Of a DNA stretch of 24,704 bases, positions 24,475-24,704 are shown in pieces; the first letter of the stretch is position 1; each line of letters opens with the position of its first letter. This DNA is from JAKAGZ01 sp964412105 (lineage in GTDB: Bacteria; Bacteroidota; Ignavibacteria; Ignavibacteriales; Ignavibacteriaceae). The stretch lies in assembly GCA_964412105.1 (NCBI GenBank), contig CAYPNM010000043.1:1-24704 (forward strand). Reading direction: 5' to 3'. The position numbers and the translations under genes were made by a program. The notes beneath the pieces were generated by a model. That model had not been told where the DNA came from. It did no database searches and saw nothing but the letters and a program-made list of their open reading frames with translations.

Positions 24475-24704
24475 TCACATAGTAGGTATATCCCCTCCCT
24501 ATCGGGAAGCGGGTTATTTTTTTACTTTTCCGTTTAAAACCTTAGCCGATTCGGTTTGAAAAATTATCCGGGAACTGGTGTAATATTTTAGTTCTGCTTA
24601 TAATAGGCGGCACCATTCTTGAAATGCTTGATTCTTACGAATATATTCGAAATAATAAATTAAGAGAGTCTCCTGCTCTTTATTAAAATGAACCTTTTCT
24701 AATA

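Larger units (their letters stand above)
23982..24704. other. Intergenic region rich in structured repeats
   Basis: No gene is visible in these 723 bases. They hold the promoter region of the molybdenum operon with a dyad (24037-24049), a 99-base three-way-junction element (24097-24195), and palindromic element copies 5 and 6 (24312-24474). The last 100 bases are AT-rich and show nothing I can name. Confidence 0.6.

Overview
The window looks like a low-GC chromosomal segment from the Bacteroidota/Ignavibacteriota side of the FCB group. The main evidence is the giant secreted protein encoded at 9021-14483. It ends in a type IX secretion (Por) sorting domain with the SLSQNYPNPFNPS signature typical of Ignavibacteria-like genomes. 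Candidate promoters of the TTG/TAnnTTTG type and weak Shine-Dalgarno sequences fit the same group. No rRNA, tRNA, CRISPR array, transposase or phage gene was recognised.

Layout. (1) 1-2097, minus: a radical-SAM activase followed by a glycyl radical enzyme cut by the left edge, best matched to trans-4-hydroxy-L-proline dehydratase. (2) 2312-5455: a stand-alone receiver protein, an unknown membrane-anchored protein, a geranylgeranyl-reductase-type flavoprotein (plus strand) and a four-helix membrane protein. (3) 5654-8819, minus: a periplasmic propeller sensor fused to a SpoIIE-type phosphatase. (4) 9021-15043, minus: a two-gene unit with a small exported protein upstream of a roughly 1820-residue type IX-secreted protein containing LamG, beta-helix, metzincin protease, von Willebrand A and Trp-hexad repeat regions. 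(5) 15044-18468: a gene-poor stretch with a small membrane protein, a GIY-YIG-like protein, a second stand-alone receiver and several hairpins. (6) 18469-19638, minus: a class II Fic protein with a C-terminal winged helix. (7) 20024-23981, minus: a three-gene operon for a Tat-exported molybdenum hydroxylase (2Fe-2S, Mo and FAD/4Fe-4S subunits) resembling the periplasmic aldehyde oxidoreductase PaoABC. (8) 23982-24704: intergenic, rich in structured repeats.

The most interesting signal is non-coding. At least six copies of a palindromic element lie in the intergenic gaps, in both orientations. The shared plan is an outer stem, a GAGTG-like segment, hairpin 1, often a second hairpin after a CCTG, then TATCGA or TCGA and the closing outer strand. 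The outer stems differ in sequence between copies but stay complementary, so the fold appears conserved rather than the sequence. A further 99-base element near the right end has the same three-way-junction topology with unrelated sequence. This resembles a REP/REPIN-type dispersed repeat family. No mobilising enzyme is visible here.

Functional themes are anaerobic or fermentative metabolism (glycyl radical enzyme, molybdenum hydroxylase), extracellular attachment and proteolysis by the type IX cargo, and signalling through output-less receivers and a phosphatase. These genes are not obviously one pathway. All functional calls rest on reading motifs by eye.
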